DNA of 64,000 nt from Paraburkholderia aspalathi (GCF_900116445.1 NZ_FPBH01000015.1:62001-126000); one strand, 5' to 3'. Positions 54,596-63,855 are shown, counted from the first letter of the stretch. The notes: generated by a model from the sequence alone, not told the origin. Translations and numbers: made by a program.

Positions 54596-55963
54596 ATGAG
54601 CAGTAAACTTAGCAACCTGTCGAAAGCAGATGTCTTACATCAATTTCATCCATACACAGATGCACGGTTGCACGAGGAAGTTGGTCCCCTAGTCATTACG
54701 CGAGGTGAGGGGGTCTATGTTTTCGACGAACTGGGGCGCCGCTATCTTGAGGCGATGTCCGGCCTTTGGAGCGTTGGCCTTGGATTCAGCAATGAGCGTC
54801 TGATACGCGCTGCTGAGGCCCAACTTCGAACGCTGCCCTTCTATCACCTGTTTTCGCACAAATCGCACGTATCAAGTATCCAGCTCGCGGAGAAGCTCAT
54901 CGAACTGGCGCCGGTCCCTATGAGCAAGGTGTTTTTTACTAATTCTGGTTCCGAGGCAAACGATACAATCGTCAAGCTCATTTGGTACCGGAGCAACGCT
55001 GCAGGGAAACCGGCGAAGAAGAAAATCATTAGCCGCGCGGGCGGTTACCACGGGGTCACGGTTGTCAGCGCAAGTCTCACGGGGCTTCAGGGAATTCACC
55101 GCGGGTTTGACCTGCCACTTCCAGGATTTTTACACGTTAGCTACCCGCACCTGTATAGATTTGGCCTCCCGGGTGAAACAGAGGAGGCATACGCCGACCG
55201 CCTGGCTGCGGAACTCGAAGACTTAATTCAGAAAGAAGGCCCCGAGACAATCGCAGCTTTCTATGGGGAGCCTCTGATGGGAGCAGGTGGCGTAATAGTT
55301 CCGCCGAGGACCTATTGGGAAAAGATCCAGAAGGTCTGTCAGAGGCACGATATTCTTATCGTCGCGGATGAGATTATTTGTGGGTTTGGTCGGACTGGAA
55401 ACATGTTCGGTTGCGAAACATTTGATATCAAGCCGGACATCATGGTGGTTTCGAAGCAATTGTCTTCTTCGTATCAACCGATCGCTGCGGTTCTGATAAA
55501 CGACAGGGTGTTTCAGCCTATCGCAGAGCAGTCGCATGATTTCGGTGGATTTGGGCACGGTTTGACTGGTGGAGGCCATCCGGTTGCTTGCGCCGTCTCA
55601 CTTGAGAACATTCGAGTCATTGAGGACGAGAATTTGGTTGAACACGCCCGACACATGGGGCATCGACTGCATACTGCTCTTACGTCGATGACCGATCATC
55701 CGCTAATTGGCGAGGTTCGTGGATGTGGCCTTGTGGCAGGGGTGGAATTGGTTATAGACAAGGCGGAAAAGACAGCGTTACCAGAGAAGGGTAAGCTCGG
55801 TCGAGAATTCATCACACGGGCTCATTCGAACGGGATCATTTTCCGAGGCATATACGACACGATTGCGATATGTCCGCCTCTTATCAGTACGTCCTCTGAG
55901 ATTGACGAACTGATTGAAAAATTTGGCCGCACGCTCGATGACGTTAGTCGTGCTTTAGGCTGA
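54596..55963 (+). CDS. Class III omega-transaminase, (S)-amine:pyruvate type
   Basis: 455 residues. The pattern follows the omega-transaminase of Chromobacterium violaceum: HPYTDARLHEEVG, TRGEGVYVFDELG, GLWSVGLGF, TNSGSEANDT, YHGVTVVSASLTG, EPLMGAGGVIVPP, VADEIICGFGRTG (Asp258), and Lys287 in VVSKQLSSSYQPI for pyridoxal phosphate. The substrate-switching Arg lies in GIIFRGIYD near residue 405. The usual AKGLSSGY has become SKQLSSSY, a small deviation near the cofactor. The enzyme moves an amino group from an amine or omega-amino acid to pyruvate. It is the counterpart of the fold-IV enzyme at 19177, which by family has the opposite enantiopreference. Confidence 0.9.
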   Translation: MSSKLSNLSKADVLHQFHPYTDARLHEEVGPLVITRGEGVYVFDELGRRYLEAMSGLWSVGLGFSNERLIRAAEAQLRTLPFYHLFSHKSHVSSIQLAEKLIELAPVPMSKVFFTNSGSEANDTIVKLIWYRSNAAGKPAKKKIISRAGGYHGVTVVSASLTGLQGIHRGFDLPLPGFLHVSYPHLYRFGLPGETEEAYADRLAAELEDLIQKEGPETIAAFYGEPLMGAGGVIVPPRTYWEKIQKVCQRHDILIVADEIICGFGRTGNMFGCETFDIKPDIMVVSKQLSSSYQPIAAVLINDRVFQPIAEQSHDFGGFGHGLTGGGHPVACAVSLENIRVIEDENLVEHARHMGHRLHTALTSMTDHPLIGEVRGCGLVAGVELVIDKAEKTALPEKGKLGREFITRAHSNGIIFRGIYDTIAICPPLISTSSEIDELIEKFGRTLDDVSRALG

Positions 55964-56089
55964 AGAGCATCTAGCCAAGCCACAAGTGTCGCTACGGTGT
56001 CACGATGGACTCCCGGCGAGCTGGCGGTGGTGGCGGATTGGTTGGGCAGGAACCTCACGCCGAACGTTATGATGTGCGACGTGATCCCG

Positions 56090-56465
56090 TCAGGCAGCGA
56101 GATAGCTCGCAGTTGAGCCCCTATTCATTGCATAGATCATGCCGTTTGTATATTGGCCCGCGCCTGAGGTCAGAAAGCCAATCACGTTGGCCACATCAAA
56201 GGGCGTGGCACAGCGGCCCATTGGCACGCTACGACGATAGAATGGGTGTGTCGACGAAGCCGGCCGATGCGGCATTTGACGCGATTCCGTTGCGGCCGTA
56301 GCCAGGTGCGAGACACTTTATCGAGCCATTAACGCATGCTTGCTGGCGCAGTACGCCGCAAAGCCTTTCACCCCCTCGTGCCAGCATCTGGACTAGCCGC
56401 GATGAGCGAGCCATGAGTACAAGCGACAGCGGGGGCATGGGAAGCGACCGACGGGGCGATATTCG
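56090..56465 (-). pseudogene. Remnant of a short-chain dehydrogenase
   Basis: Only the C-terminal half is readable, in more than one frame. AAYCASKHALM (catalytic Tyr and Lys) is followed after a shift by GSIKCLAPGYGRNGI and GFVDTP, then in another frame by VPMGRCATPFDVANVIGFL and NGMIYAMNRG, with a stop at 56090. The N-terminal nucleotide-binding part is missing. It sits between the class III transaminase and the type A PhyH gene, in the strand of the latter. Confidence 0.8.
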
Positions 56466-56488
56466 ACTCAAGTGATAGGTGAGCCCGT

Positions 56489-57394
56489 TCACTTGAGCGT
56501 TAGTAGCGGACTCGGGTGGACACCTGAAACCTGTTTACCCTGGAGTAATTCGATCGGGCTGCGCATTTCGCCACCGATTTCGACAAAGCCCATTTTGCTG
56601 GAAGGAATCCATGACCAACCTAGGAGTTTCTGCATTTCCTCGGAGAAAGTCTTGACCACCTCCACAGGCAGTGCGAGGTACATGTTCTCTTCTTGGCGGA
56701 CCTGTGCCAAATCGAACGTCATCGTTAGGCCGGTGCGCGGTTGGTCGGTCTTGTTGCTGCCGCCGGCGTGATAGACCGAGCCCACCCAGATCAATGCCGA
56801 ACCTGCTTTCATTGCGGCGGGAATGGTTTCTTCCCGTGTCGGCATGCGTTCGTCGTCCCAGCGATGGCTTCCTGGAATCACCAGAGTTGCCCCATTGTCC
56901 GCCGTGAAGTCGGTGATGGCTACCATGACCTGGACGCGAGCTTCGCCACTGGTCGGCGTATGCTGCCACAGGAATGCGAAATCGTCGCGATGCAACGGCT
57001 GACCACCTTCACCTGGGCCGATCTGAATAACCTGCGTCACCCCGATGCGAATATCTGGCACTTGCTCGACGCGTTCGCTACCCATCCACCCGTAGACCAG
57101 CTTGCTCCGCAGAATTTTTTCCGCTGCCCCTTTGAACGTGGGATGGAGCGCGACATCGGTCATGTACTTGGTGCGTGCGAACAACGCGCTGGCTCTGCGT
57201 GTCTTGGTTCCGGCGAACTCGTGGTCTGTACCCGTCGGCGTATCGGCAAGAATGCGGTCCAAGTCGATCTTGAGTTTTTGCAGAAGACTTTCACTAAGAA
57301 AGTTCTCGATGATGACGCCGCCGGCATCCATGATCGCCGCGACGGCGTCATCGACGGAGGCCGTAGAGGGAAGGCTGGGAATGTTGACTGACAT
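56489..57394 (-). CDS. PhyH-family Fe(II)/2-oxoglutarate dioxygenase, type A copy 2
   Basis: 301 residues, the same length as the protein at 9382-10287, with His135, Asp137, His209 and Arg220 at identical positions. ATLVIPGSHRWDDER and LIWVGSVYHAGGSNKT correspond segment by segment. The two are clearly paralogs that have diverged most at the C-terminus. No strong ribosome site is seen before the ATG at 57394. It is on the strand of the NCS1 permease that lies upstream of it and may belong to the same transcript. The probable reaction is hydroxylation of a substrate of this cluster. Confidence 0.87.
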   Translation of the reverse strand: MSVNIPSLPSTASVDDAVAAIMDAGGVIIENFLSESLLQKLKIDLDRILADTPTGTDHEFAGTKTRRASALFARTKYMTDVALHPTFKGAAEKILRSKLVYGWMGSERVEQVPDIRIGVTQVIQIGPGEGGQPLHRDDFAFLWQHTPTSGEARVQVMVAITDFTADNGATLVIPGSHRWDDERMPTREETIPAAMKAGSALIWVGSVYHAGGSNKTDQPRTGLTMTFDLAQVRQEENMYLALPVEVVKTFSEEMQKLLGWSWIPSSKMGFVEIGGEMRSPIELLQGKQVSGVHPSPLLTLK

Positions 57395-57691
57395 GATTCA
57401 TTCACGTTTAGTTAAGGAGAGACCGATTTCTGACCAAGGTATAGCTGTCCTGGCCAAGGCATGAAGGCGTTATCCGCCAGTCGGGCTTCTGGATTCGATT
57501 GATCACACCGGGCGCAACGAGGGAATCGAATTCGTTGAAGCCTTGGAAAGGCAGGATGGCAATGTGCATGAGTATCGTGGGTGATAGTTCATGCACGATG
57601 AGGCACGATTTGTAAATGGTCTCACACGCGTATGGAGACCTCGACGGTGCTTTGAGTTAATCCTGGGCCTTGTCGGAGCTCTGCGAGGAAA

Positions 57692-59164
57692 TTAGAGGCT
57701 AAGAGGGGGCGGGTCCTCGTTGCGCACGGCTCGTAATCCAGTCTCTCCAGGATAGTGTCCTCGTGATGAAGGCACGACGAAGAGTCTCATCAGAACGTAG
57801 TAGCCGATGCCACTGACGACCGTTGCTGGGATACCAGCCCCAAAATAGCGGAACCATGGCTTTACTGCTAGCGTAATAGGATTGTATGGCAGGAGATACA
57901 GCACGACGGCGCCAGCACATACGACGACGGCGATCCAATTGACACCACCCCAAAACCAGTATTTTCCATGACTCGAACGCGTGAAAATGTGGTCGATGTC
58001 GATGTGTTCACGGCGCAGGATGAGGTAATCGACAAACGTCACTGCTAAAAGACCGGAGAATATTGTTCCGTTGTACGCTAGCCATGTCATCGTCGAGTCT
58101 AGTGTCCATCGCGTGTGAAATGAGACCCAAAGACCAGGTGAGAGAATGATAGCTACCAACCAAGGCCATTTGATTGTTGAGAAGAAGCGGACCTGCTGAA
58201 TGGAAACACCTGCTTGGTAAACGAGGACCACGCTTGTGGCGACGTTCGCGAACAGCACGAAGGTCATGATCGCCGTACCGAGATAATTCCCGCCAATCTT
58301 GATCATCCAGATCGTTGGATCTGCCGTACCCGCCGCGACAGCTGCGTAGGAAGCCACTAGCGCCAGAAAGCCAGAACCTATAACGCCAGTCCCCAACACC
58401 ATTGGCCCCATAATCAGTCCGCGACGTTTGACCAGTCGCGAAAGGCCTCCGGAGAACGGCCACCAAGACAAGCCGTTCGCAAAGCCGAATTCAACGCCAT
58501 ATGCAAAAGCGGTCTTGGGATCAGAGGTAAGCGCCTTTGATGGGTCGACGTTCATATTCCACAAGCCTGACCCGTATTTTGCAAAAAGCAATGCCAGCAT
58601 GAGTGCTGTGATAATAAGGTGACCTGGCGAGATGTAGTCCGCCAGCCGCTCAAGCATGTGAGGCCCTTTGCTGGCAAGGATCCATGTCCCTAGCAGCATC
58701 GCAATCGCGACGAAAACGACCATCGTCTCGTTTGGTGCGCCGCCTCCCTTGACTGTTTGGATAACGTTAGCGGCACCTCGCCCGGTCATTGCAAATACGA
58801 CATAGGTCCAGCCGAGCGACGCTGCTAGAACGCCGAATAAGGGAACGATCGACCCTCGTGTTCCGAAGGAAGACTTAGACACGTCGATTCCGTCGATCCC
58901 CGAGCGAAAGGACGGAATTCCCATTGCCAGTTGAACTGGCACGATACCGACGATAAGTCCCACGATGTACCCTGCCAACCCAAGCTTCGTGTTTCCCACA
59001 AACGGCAGTGCTCCGCCGATCAGAAAAGCGTACGTCGCCGCCGCAAAGGTGACCCCCGTCCACATATAGGACATGTAGCCGTCATAAATACGCTCAGCGG
59101 GCAGTACGGGTAACCGTCCAGCCAGTGACTCCCTCCCGCTGCCCGATTTCAAATCGTCAATCAT
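57692..59164 (-). CDS. NCS1-family permease, copy 2
   Basis: 490 residues, twelve hydrophobic segments, starting MIDDLKSGSG and then LAGRLPVLPAERIYDGYMSY. AATYAFLIGGALPFVGNTKLG, NGLSWWPFSGGLSRLVKRRG and VVLVYQAGVSIQQVRF match copy 1 closely. GAGGATGAA lies just before the ATG at 59164, which is preferred over the longer frame to 59230. It is 11 bases after the stop of the small helix protein at 59176-59406. A second transporter for the same class of nitrogen compound, possibly with a shifted substrate range (inference). Confidence 0.88.
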   Translation of the reverse strand: MIDDLKSGSGRESLAGRLPVLPAERIYDGYMSYMWTGVTFAAATYAFLIGGALPFVGNTKLGLAGYIVGLIVGIVPVQLAMGIPSFRSGIDGIDVSKSSFGTRGSIVPLFGVLAASLGWTYVVFAMTGRGAANVIQTVKGGGAPNETMVVFVAIAMLLGTWILASKGPHMLERLADYISPGHLIITALMLALLFAKYGSGLWNMNVDPSKALTSDPKTAFAYGVEFGFANGLSWWPFSGGLSRLVKRRGLIMGPMVLGTGVIGSGFLALVASYAAVAAGTADPTIWMIKIGGNYLGTAIMTFVLFANVATSVVLVYQAGVSIQQVRFFSTIKWPWLVAIILSPGLWVSFHTRWTLDSTMTWLAYNGTIFSGLLAVTFVDYLILRREHIDIDHIFTRSSHGKYWFWGGVNWIAVVVCAGAVVLYLLPYNPITLAVKPWFRYFGAGIPATVVSGIGYYVLMRLFVVPSSRGHYPGETGLRAVRNEDPPPLSL

Positions 59165-59175
59165 TTCATCCTCTC

Positions 59176-59406
59176 TTATGCCAGGAAGTTGAGCGCGATA
59201 ACCCAGATGATCGCTGCCACCACTATCCAAATAACGCCTTCCACATAGGTCCTCGTCAAGGGTTGCCCGTATTGACTGAGGCGATGTTCTGCGCTCTTGA
59301 GCATTTTTAGACGGTGGGGGAGATCGACATTGATCTCGCTTTGTGAGGGAGCGTTACTAGCCGTTTGCACAGCAAGCTGCTCTGCTTCGTGTGAACTGCG
59401 TATCAT
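59176..59406 (-). CDS. Small single-helix membrane protein, putative NCS1 partner (copy 2)
   Basis: 76 residues: a polar N-terminal part of about 50 residues and one C-terminal membrane helix YVEGVIWIVVAAIIWVIALN. AAGGAGTC lies before the ATG. It matches the protein at 47922-48134 in size, topology, the VEGxxWxxxxAxxWxxxL helix pattern, and position directly upstream of an NCS1 gene. The soluble parts are not obviously alike. Two independent copies of the pair in one window argue that the association is functional. Confidence 0.78.
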   Translation of the reverse strand: MIRSSHEAEQLAVQTASNAPSQSEINVDLPHRLKMLKSAEHRLSQYGQPLTRTYVEGVIWIVVAAIIWVIALNFLA

Positions 59407-60060
59407 GCGCAGACTCCTTCAGGTTGATTCGTGATTCGCGCAGGGTGCGCCCGGATTCTATTTGGGTGCGGGAATGCTCAGGATCCTCCGTCTTGAGCAT
59501 GCGCGCTTGCGGTCCGGCATCTGGTGAGACACCCGGGGCAAGCCGTCCGATGCAAGGAGCGGGTAAATAATCGATGTTCAAATTAATGGACGCCATGCGC
59601 CATCCGGTCAAACCATTGTGTGAAATGGCCAAAGAGACGCGGACTAGTCGGTTCGTCGGGATTTCGAAAGCCTTGGATACCCTCCCCGTGGGCTGCGCTC
59701 GTCATTCCGCAATCGGAGACGCATTCCAAGATGACTCTCTATGCTTTCCTCCTGTCCGCGTCATGATTGACGATCTGCTCCCGCGCTGAGCGGCACAGAC
59801 ACCTGAACCCACTAAAACATGCTCATCGCCATATACGAGAGCTATTCGCACGGCCGGTTGATCGTGCTGGCCGCCTGTCTTTCACGAGTCGCTATCTCGC
59901 ATCGTCGGTGACGCGCGAACGCAAAAAGTCACAACGAATCTGGCCGATCGACTAGTCAGCGGTACTCTGAAAAGCGCCGTTCATCAATTCTGATGCGTGT
60001 TTCCATATTCCGCCCTGTGGTATGGGTAGAAAACTGAAACCATTTTCTGTAGTCACGGCA
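59407..60060. other. Intergenic region between the small protein gene and an aminotransferase remnant
   Basis: About 650 bases. No gene or clear repeat is recognised. It may contain further decayed parts of the aminotransferase fragment that begins near 60062, but these cannot be aligned by eye. Confidence 0.4.
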
Positions 60061-60061
60061 T

Positions 60062-60400
60062 TCTGCTGTTGATGAACGAAGTCGTTACAGGCTTCGGCAG
60101 AGCGGTGAGATGTTTGCGTGGCAGTAGTGCGGGTCCAACCGGATTTGTTGGTCTTCGCGAAAGGACGTGCGTCCAGTTACTTCCCGATGTCGGCGGTTGG
60201 GCTAGGGAATGCCGTCGACCAGGTCGTGTCGCACGACAACGTGGATTTTGAACGCGGGCTCACTAACTCCGAATATCCGGTCCGCGCGGTCGTCGCCTTG
60301 GCGAACATTGATGTGATCAAAAACTGGGCTTGCTGAAACTTGTGCCCAAGAATTTTTGAACCTGCGTTGCTCAACCGTATGGAGAAAACCGGACAACATC
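60062..60400 (+). pseudogene. Remnant of a class III aminotransferase
   Basis: ILLLMNEVVTGFGR (normally ILLIADEVVTGFGR) is read in one frame, then after a shift VQPDLLVFAKGRASSYFPMS with the pyridoxal lysine in AKG, then TNSEYPVRAVVALANIDVIKNW, and after another shift LAETCAQE. The two conserved blocks around the cofactor remain, but both ends and the frame are lost. It lies just before imine reductase 3, as the intact class III transaminase lies in the same half of the window. Confidence 0.8.
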
Positions 60401-60727
60401 CCGCCGTTGGTTAGGCTTGCTCAGCTGGGACTTTCGCCACTATTGATTTTTACGATGAATAGGCTTGGACTGTCCAAGGTAAGCTCTGTGACCTCGGCGC
60501 TCGAGAAGCGTATGGCCCGCAGCGTGAGTGACTGCACGCTCCGTCGGACCAGTTGTTGGTCTAGTTTTCATGTGATAAATGCCATGGGGCAAGCCTTCAA
60601 TTGTCCTTGTCGAACATGGCGGTATACAGTCCTCTGGCTGAGAATGGCGGGGCGCCAAGCGTCCGACAAATTTACGGTGAAAGGATGGCGGGTGCGCCAA
60701 TTTGACACGCGAAACGACGAGGTAGCA

Positions 60728-61618
60728 GTGAGTGAAGCCGTAATGACTCGCAGGGTATCGGTTTTCGGACTTGGTGCTATGGGTAGCACGCTGGCGCGTG
60801 CATTGTTGCGCGCCGGCCATGACGTCACCGTCTGGAACCGTTCTGCGGGCCGTATCATTGACCTTGTCAACGAAGGGGCGACCGGCGTTGAGGCGGCGGA
60901 AGTAGCGACCGCAGCGAGTCCTTTGCTTGTGATGTGCACCATCGATAAGGCTGCAACTGAAGCGATTCTTCGAGCCGAGAGTATCGGGGGAATGCTTTTG
61001 GGAAAGACGGTCGTCAATCTGAGCACTGGCAGTTGCGATGACGCGCGCCGCATCTCCGACTACGTTCGGCAAAAGGGCGGCCAGTATATTGACGGCGGGA
61101 TTATGGCCTACCCCCGAGACATCGGCAAAGCGGAGACGACGATAGTTTATTCGGGAGATGCAGAGGGGTTCGCGAGACACAAAGCTGTGTTGCGAGCCAT
61201 GGCGGGAAAAGCCGAATTCTTCGGTGACGATCCGGGCACTGCGTCTGTGATTTATCTGGCGCTGTACGCATACTATTTTGGCGCGCTGACAGCGTTCTTT
61301 GAGGGCGCCGCGCTTGCCGAGCGGGCTGCCGTCAGCCCTGAGTCGTTCCGAAAGATATCTGGCATCATGAATACGATGCTCGCGGACGGGCTCAGTGACA
61401 TCACCCGACGCCTAACCGGAGGCGACTACTCTGGCGATCAGGCCACGGTTGACGTGCACTATGCAAGACAGCTTGTCGTTCGTGACGCGTACATCTCTGA
61501 GAACATCGGCTATGAGACAACAAAGGCCTATCTGAGCTATCTCGAGAGAGCGCAGCGGGCGGGAAGCGGCCAGAAGGATATTTCCATCATGTACGCATCT
61601 GTGAAAGATGGTAGTTAG
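60728..61618 (+). CDS. Imine reductase family protein, Tyr type (IRED3)
   Basis: 296 residues from a GTG start that has GAGG five bases upstream; an ATG 15 bases later (60743) is the alternative. The upstream open frame to 60356 runs over the aminotransferase remnant and is not coding. VFGLGAMGSTLARALL, WNRSAGR, and DGGIMAYPRDIG are the family motifs. Tyr176 stands at the catalytic Asp/Tyr position. It is very close to IRED2, with long shared stretches such as AFFEGAALAERA and TGGDYSGDQATVDVHYARQL against EEFSGDQASIDVHHAGQL. Probably the product of a duplication of the amine cassette. Confidence 0.85.
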   Translation: MSEAVMTRRVSVFGLGAMGSTLARALLRAGHDVTVWNRSAGRIIDLVNEGATGVEAAEVATAASPLLVMCTIDKAATEAILRAESIGGMLLGKTVVNLSTGSCDDARRISDYVRQKGGQYIDGGIMAYPRDIGKAETTIVYSGDAEGFARHKAVLRAMAGKAEFFGDDPGTASVIYLALYAYYFGALTAFFEGAALAERAAVSPESFRKISGIMNTMLADGLSDITRRLTGGDYSGDQATVDVHYARQLVVRDAYISENIGYETTKAYLSYLERAQRAGSGQKDISIMYASVKDGS

Positions 61619-62018
61619 TCCCTTTCGGCGGTGGCCTGTTAGCATTTTTGGACGGCGAGGACATCGTCTTGGAAGGGGGGAGCCTCGTCTCCCCTGACTA
61701 CTACCAAACTAATCGCTCACGATATTTCCTCTGGGTAAAGCTTGGACATTACGGATACGTCCTGTGCTTCACCGCTTTCGACACGCCACAAACAGTCCAC
61801 ATGCAGTTGACCGTCTGTCACCGACATTTTGTCCCGCTGGAACATGTTTCGCCCGGAGTGTCTCCTCTAACCTGCTAATCAATCGCTTGTTGAAGTCAAA
61901 AGAGTGTGAGCGGCAAGAAAATTCTGACCTTGCCACCTGAATCAGGCCCAGCGCCTCGTTCTCTCTCGATTGCGCGATGGGCCCGGCCGTTAGCACGGCG
62001 TAAACCGTAGAGGATGTG
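61619..62018. other. Intergenic region before the DUF1329 gene
   Basis: 400 bases. Only chance frames. GAGG before the ATG of the next gene is at the right end. No operator or promoter is identified with confidence. Confidence 0.42.
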
Positions 62019-63386
62019 ATGGCGATTTCCCGGACGAAACTATTTGCCGCGATTTCATTGGCGGCTGTGCTGTTTGATTCCACGGCAGCTGCTGTTGCTG
62101 CTGACTTGACGTACGCTGGTGCCGAGGCGGGCGCCAGCAAAGATGGAATTCCCGCATTCGACGATGCCAGCAGTATTAGCCCGGGTTGGGGGCCTGGTAA
62201 GAGTCGCGCGGATTTTTGGAAGTACAAAGGCGAGAAACCTTCGTTCGTTATCGACACGTCGAATGTCGAAAAGTATGCGGACAAGCTAACGCCAGGGCAA
62301 ATTGCCCTTCTGAAAACGAACAAGGGCTACACGATGCCAGTGTACCCGTCGCATCGTGACTGTGTGCTACCCGCCTTCGTGCAGGCGAACACAAAGGCTG
62401 CCGCTGGCAAGGCCGCAATTGGTCCCGATGGCTGGTCGCTAGCGAACGCGCAAATGCCGAGCGTACCGTTCCCCGAGCCGAAGTCTGGTATCGAAGCGAT
62501 GTGGAACTTTCTCACCCGCTATCACGGCGTTGGGCTGGAATGGCAAGATGGTTACACGATGGTCTCCGCAAGCCCGGGCCAGAGCAATCGCATCGACATT
62601 CGTTGGAAGCAAATGTACTACTACCCATGGGGTAAGAAAGGACAAACTGCCCCCATGTCAAGCAACGAGCTTATGATGGGCGTGTACTATGGATACAACA
62701 CGCCGGCCGCCTTGGCGGGACAAGCCGTTGTGAACCGCGTCTACTTTAAGGAAGACACGGAGTCCTATTACTACTTCACTGGGCAACGTAGAGTTCGTCG
62801 TCTACCTAGCTACGCGTACGATACGCCGCTCATTGGTTTCGAAAACCAGTATACGGTCGACCAGAGTTTGAACTTCTTCGGACTTCCGGACCGCTTCGAC
62901 TGGAAGCTTCTAGGCAAGAAGGAAATCTACGTACCGTACAACGCATTCGGTATGGTTGATACCAAAACATCGGCTACTGACGGCGCGCAAGACCACTTTA
63001 TCAACCCGAACAACCGCCGCTATGAATTGCATCGCGTGTGGGTGGTCGAGGGCACGGTGAAATCCGGCATGCGTCACACCATGCCGAAAAAGCTGCTCTA
63101 TCTGGACGAGGATTCGTGGATTGCGGTTGCTGGAGACGACTACGACACCCAAGGCAAGGTTTGGAAGGTGAAGGAGTCGCCGGCGATTCCGATTGCCGAG
63201 TTGGGCGGCGCATGTAGCGCGGACCAATTCGTTATGTACGACGTCAACTCGAGCCGTTATGTTGGTGACGGTCTCGTGTTCGGCGCGACCAAGGATGCTA
63301 AGTACTACGAGGACAGCGGCGACAATGCAATTCTCCGCGACGATTTCTACACGATGCAAAGTCTCCAGCAGCAAAGCAGCCGCTAA
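62019..63386 (+). CDS. DUF1329 family exported protein
   Basis: 455 residues. A signal peptide is visible: basic start, hydrophobic stretch LFAAISLAAVLFDS and a probable cleavage after AVAA. The mature part begins ADLTYAGAEAGASKDG, the usual start of DUF1329 proteins, and has the family's Tyr- and Trp-rich beta strands. Members resemble outer-membrane lipoprotein-sorting folds (LolB/LppX type) and are often next to DUF1302 genes in clusters for hydrophobic compounds such as sterols or terpenes. Here the DUF1302 gene begins at 63856. GAGG precedes GTG-ATG; the ATG is taken. A role in envelope handling of a hydrophobic substrate is inferred. Confidence 0.9.
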   Translation: MAISRTKLFAAISLAAVLFDSTAAAVAADLTYAGAEAGASKDGIPAFDDASSISPGWGPGKSRADFWKYKGEKPSFVIDTSNVEKYADKLTPGQIALLKTNKGYTMPVYPSHRDCVLPAFVQANTKAAAGKAAIGPDGWSLANAQMPSVPFPEPKSGIEAMWNFLTRYHGVGLEWQDGYTMVSASPGQSNRIDIRWKQMYYYPWGKKGQTAPMSSNELMMGVYYGYNTPAALAGQAVVNRVYFKEDTESYYYFTGQRRVRRLPSYAYDTPLIGFENQYTVDQSLNFFGLPDRFDWKLLGKKEIYVPYNAFGMVDTKTSATDGAQDHFINPNNRRYELHRVWVVEGTVKSGMRHTMPKKLLYLDEDSWIAVAGDDYDTQGKVWKVKESPAIPIAELGGACSADQFVMYDVNSSRYVGDGLVFGATKDAKYYEDSGDNAILRDDFYTMQSLQQQSSR

Positions 63387-63452
63387 ACCGGCTGTACGAC
63401 GCGAACCCACGCTTCGCGTGATTCCTCTCGAAGGGTAGTCCCTTCCGTTTCT

Positions 63453-63485
63453 GCCTGACTGCGCCCAGTGGTCAGGCCTTTTTTT
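63453..63485 (+). terminator. Rho-independent terminator after the DUF1329 gene
   Basis: The arms GCCTGAC (63453-63459) and GTCAGGC (63471-63477) form the base of a hairpin, with possible extra pairs inside, followed by C and seven T. It lies about 65 bases after the stop. Confidence 0.78.
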
Positions 63486-63687
63486 GCATATCACATTACT
63501 CCACAACTTCGCCCGTCTGTAGAGCGACGCAGAGGCGAATGGTTCGTCGTACGTCCCTCTGCATTGCAATCGATAAGTATGCATCTGGAACGATTAGTCG
63601 AAAAAATTCTCTGCTCGCATGGTGAGGAGTCCAGCCTCGGCCAATGCGTTGACCACATCAAATAAAGTGGCCTCGCAAACCATTCGC

Positions 63688-63846
63688 ATGGCCATTATCA
63701 ACATTGGCGAGGAAATTTCCGCTTATTACTGTGCGGTTGTCGGACTCTTATGCGTAGTGGTTCTGGAAGTCGCCGTGAGAAAAACGTCACACGTTCTGGC
63801 GTCAGCGGCTAGGAATGTCCGCTCGTTAGCAAAATTGAAACGTTAG
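63688..63846 (+). CDS. Possible small membrane protein before the DUF1302 gene
   Basis: 52 codons from the ATG at 63688: a short start, one hydrophobic segment ISAYYCAVVGLLCVVVLEVA, then a basic tail ending at TAG ten bases before the DUF1302 start. No clear ribosome site and no known family. The single-helix layout and close spacing make it plausible, but it could be a chance frame. A longer frame begins at 63619. Confidence 0.35.
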   Translation: MAIINIGEEISAYYCAVVGLLCVVVLEVAVRKTSHVLASAARNVRSLAKLKR

Positions 63847-63855
63847 GGGAGAGGC

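Noticed and set aside
60356..60727. Long N-terminal extension of imine reductase 3
   Set aside because: The extension runs through aminotransferase remnant sequence and is Arg/Cys/Trp-rich. A GTG with a good ribosome site at 60728 gives the family length.
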